Shown here in pieces: positions 40,805-42,640 of a stretch of DNA of 42,640 bases. This DNA comes from an uncultured Ruminiclostridium sp. GTDB lineage: Bacteria; Bacillota; Clostridia; Oscillospirales; Ruminococcaceae. The position numbers and the translations under genes were made by a program. How positions within the stretch are numbered: position 1 is the first letter of the stretch; every line of letters starts with the position of its first letter. The notes beneath the pieces are model-generated. The model worked only from the letters and a program-made list of their open reading frames with translations, was not told the DNA's origin and did no database searches. The stretch covers positions 1 through 42,640 of the forward strand of contig CAKSTB010000022.1 in assembly GCA_934490165.1 (NCBI GenBank), given 5' to 3'.

Positions 40805-41542
40805 ATGGCAGTAGTATCAATGAAGCAGCTCTTAGAAGCAGGCGTTCACTTCGGTCACCAGACAAGAAGATGGAACCCCAAAATGGCACCCTACATTTTC
40901 ACAGAGAGAAACGGTATCTATATTATCGATCTCCAGAAGACAGTAAAGAAGCTTGACGAAGCTTACAACTTCATTCACGAGGTTGCGGCTAACGGCGGCG
41001 AGGTTCTGTTCGTAGGTACAAAGAAGCAGGCTGCTGATTCAATCAAGGAAGAAGCACTCAGAGCAAACGCTCACTATGTAAACGCAAGATGGCTCGGCGG
41101 TATGATGACAAACTTCAAGACCATCGAGAAGAGAATCAAAAGACTTGAACAGCTCCACACAATGGAGAACGACGGTACATTCGATCTTCTCCCCAAGAAG
41201 GAAGTTGTTAAGCTCAACCTCGAGATCGAAAAGCTCGAAAAGTTCCTCGGCGGTATCAAGAACATGAAGAAGCTCCCCAGCGCTCTGTTCGTTGTTGACC
41301 CCCGCAAGGAAAAGATCGCAGTATCAGAAGCTAAGAAGCTCGGTATCCCCGTAGTAGCTATCGTAGATACAAACTGCGACCCCGATGAGATCGACTATGT
41401 TATCCCCGGTAACGATGACGCTATCCGTGCAGTTAAGCTTATTGCAGGCGCTATGGCTGATGCTATCATCGAAGCAAGACAGGGTCAGGCTGATGTAACT
41501 GAAGAAGTTGCAGAGGCTGAGGCAGAAGCTACAGAAGAATAA
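40805..41542 (+). CDS. rpsB: 30S ribosomal protein S2
   Basis: 245 aa with the S2 pattern: LLEAGVHFGHQTRRWNPKM at the start, NARWLGGMMTNFKTI in the middle and PVVAIVDTNCDPDEIDYVIP, followed by an acidic tail ending EAEATEE. AAGGAGG precedes the ATG. The codon bias (AAG, CTC, CCC) marks high expression. Confidence 0.98.
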   Translation: MAVVSMKQLLEAGVHFGHQTRRWNPKMAPYIFTERNGIYIIDLQKTVKKLDEAYNFIHEVAANGGEVLFVGTKKQAADSIKEEALRANAHYVNARWLGGMMTNFKTIEKRIKRLEQLHTMENDGTFDLLPKKEVVKLNLEIEKLEKFLGGIKNMKKLPSALFVVDPRKEKIAVSEAKKLGIPVVAIVDTNCDPDEIDYVIPGNDDAIRAVKLIAGAMADAIIEARQGQADVTEEVAEAEAEATEE

Positions 41543-41584
41543 TTTTAAATTTAAATACGAATATAAACATAAAGGAGAATTACA

Positions 41585-42505
41585 ATGGCTATTTCAGCAC
41601 AGGCAGTAAAGCAGTTAAAAGAGCTCACAAACTGCGGTATGATGGACTGCAAGAGAGCACTTGAAGAAACAAACGGCGACGTTGATGCCGCTATCAAGAA
41701 TCTTCGCGAAAAGGGTCTTGCAAAGGCTGCCAAGAAGTCAGGCAGAATTGCCGCAGAAGGTCTTGTATATACAAAGATCGACGAAGCTAAGAAGGTTGGC
41801 GTTGTAGTTGAGATCAACGTTGAAACAGACTTCGCCGCTAAGACAGACAGATTTATCGAGTTCGTTGAGCTCGTTGCAAATACGATCATCGAGAACGATG
41901 TTGCCGATGTTGACGCTCTTAAGGAAGTTGTTCCCGCAGGTCAGACAGAAAAGATCGGCGATATCCTCACAGAGAGAATTGCTACCATCGGTGAGAACAT
42001 TCAAATCCGTCGTTTCAAGAGAATGACAGGCGACCTCTTCGCTTACACACACAACGGCGGCGGTTCGATCATCGGTTCTATGATCAAGATCGAAGCTGAC
42101 GATGTAAACGACGATGCAGTTAAGGCTTGCGCTAAGGATCTTCTTCTCCAGATCACAGCAAGCGCTCCTCAGTTCGTTTCACAGGCTGACGTTCCCGCTT
42201 CTGTTATCGAAGCTGAGAAGGAAGTACAGCTCAAGCTCGTTCAGAACGAAAATGAGCAGTCTGCTAAGCCAAAGCCCCAGAACGTTCTTGAAAAGATCGT
42301 TGACGGCAGAATGAGAAAGTTCGCAGAGGAGATCTGCTTACTTGATCAGCCCTATGTTAAGGATCCCAACCTCACAGTTGCTAAGTTCATCGCATCTGTT
42401 GGTAAAAACATCAAGGTTGTAGAGTTCGTTCGCTTTGAAAAGGGCGAAGGTATCCAGAAGAAGGAAGACGATTTCGCAGCAGAAGTTGCTTCAATGGTTA
42501 AGTAA
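41585..42505 (+). CDS. tsf: Translation elongation factor Ts
   Basis: 306 aa. The UBA-like N-terminus contains CGMMDCKRALEETNGDVDAA, then EINVETDFAAKTDRF. Two EF-Tu-contacting core domains follow, ending KKEDDFAAEVASMVK. It promotes GDP release from EF-Tu. AAAGGAG precedes the ATG, 42 bp after rpsB, the usual arrangement. Confidence 0.98.
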   Translation: MAISAQAVKQLKELTNCGMMDCKRALEETNGDVDAAIKNLREKGLAKAAKKSGRIAAEGLVYTKIDEAKKVGVVVEINVETDFAAKTDRFIEFVELVANTIIENDVADVDALKEVVPAGQTEKIGDILTERIATIGENIQIRRFKRMTGDLFAYTHNGGGSIIGSMIKIEADDVNDDAVKACAKDLLLQITASAPQFVSQADVPASVIEAEKEVQLKLVQNENEQSAKPKPQNVLEKIVDGRMRKFAEEICLLDQPYVKDPNLTVAKFIASVGKNIKVVEFVRFEKGEGIQKKEDDFAAEVASMVK

Positions 42506-42524
42506 ATCCAGACGAATAATAATG

Positions 42525-42554
42525 AAAGCCCTGAGCATTTGCTCAGGGCTTTTT
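42525..42554 (+). terminator. Terminator of rpsB-tsf
   Basis: AAAGCCCTGAGC/GCTCAGGGCTTT 12-bp stem with a 4-nt loop and a T5 tract. Confidence 0.95.
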
Positions 42555-42566
42555 GGTATAGCTGGG

Positions 42567-42604
42567 GCTGTGACAAAATGCAAAAATTTCATCACAGCTT
42601 TTTT
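42567..42604 (+). terminator. Second hairpin after tsf
   Basis: GCTGTGA/TCACAGC stem enclosing an AT-rich loop, followed by six T. It may back up the first terminator or belong to a convergent gene outside the window. Confidence 0.6.
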
Positions 42605-42640
42605 GTCTATCAAAATTTCATTAAAATACAATGCAGTATA

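Overview
The window looks like a chromosomal segment from a low-to-mid GC Gram-positive anaerobe of the class Clostridia, most likely a gut Oscillospiraceae/Ruminococcaceae member. This rests on the gene content: a clostridial DUF512 radical-SAM gene near der-plsY-gpsA, rpmF beside a small P-loop gene, a YlmC/YmxH sporulation-type gene before rpsB-tsf, VanZ, YfhO and Cys_rich_KTR proteins. TTGACA-N17-TATAAT promoters and strong AGGAGG ribosome sites fit the same picture. No species can be named from sequence reading alone.

Layout. 1-872: a minus-strand tRNA-Leu(CAG) with its own promoter and terminator. It is followed downstream by at least four tandem ~174-bp units, each carrying only the 3' two thirds of the same tRNA plus two extra hairpins and the same terminator; the array runs off the left edge. 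921-7359: a PHP-domain gene, then an accessory block. The block opens with an autoregulated TetR plus a Cys_rich_KTR zinc-ribbon gene, followed by a cytidine deaminase, an alpha/beta hydrolase, a CDP-alcohol phosphatidyltransferase, two small genes, VanZ and a nitroreductase. 7472-12341: a GNAT/YoaP gene, an IS3-family remnant, tRNA-Arg(CCU), and a MacB-type exporter split over two divergent transcripts. The ATPase of that exporter has lost a normal start codon, and a second permease survives only as a 3' tail. 12369-14537: a second TetR plus Cys_rich_KTR cassette, with a membrane protein and an FMN reductase. 14559-19102: an XRE-methyltransferase fusion abutting a truncated membrane gene, then a three-gene ABC exporter operon whose promoter carries a perfect inverted-repeat operator.

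19155-33610 is mostly core genome: a PF06541 membrane protein, D-Ala-D-Ala carboxypeptidase, pgi, a P-loop gene, rpmF, YfhO, a DUF512 radical-SAM protein, a lipoprotein, der, plsY, gpsA, a MITE-like fold-back element and a PutP-type sodium symporter. 33652-39544 is a minus-strand branched-chain amino-acid ABC operon (livJ-H-M-G-F) followed by a cytidylate-kinase-like gene and a small membrane gene. A leaky terminator lies after livJ. 39780-42604 holds a DtxR/MntR-type regulator, a YlmC/YmxH protein and the rpsB-tsf translation operon.

The most unusual signals are the tRNA-Leu-derived tandem array and the two independent TetR-KTR cassettes. The second tier is the ACG-for-ATG start of the exporter ATPase, the orphan operator of the second exporter, the 25-bp triple repeat and the MITE-like element.
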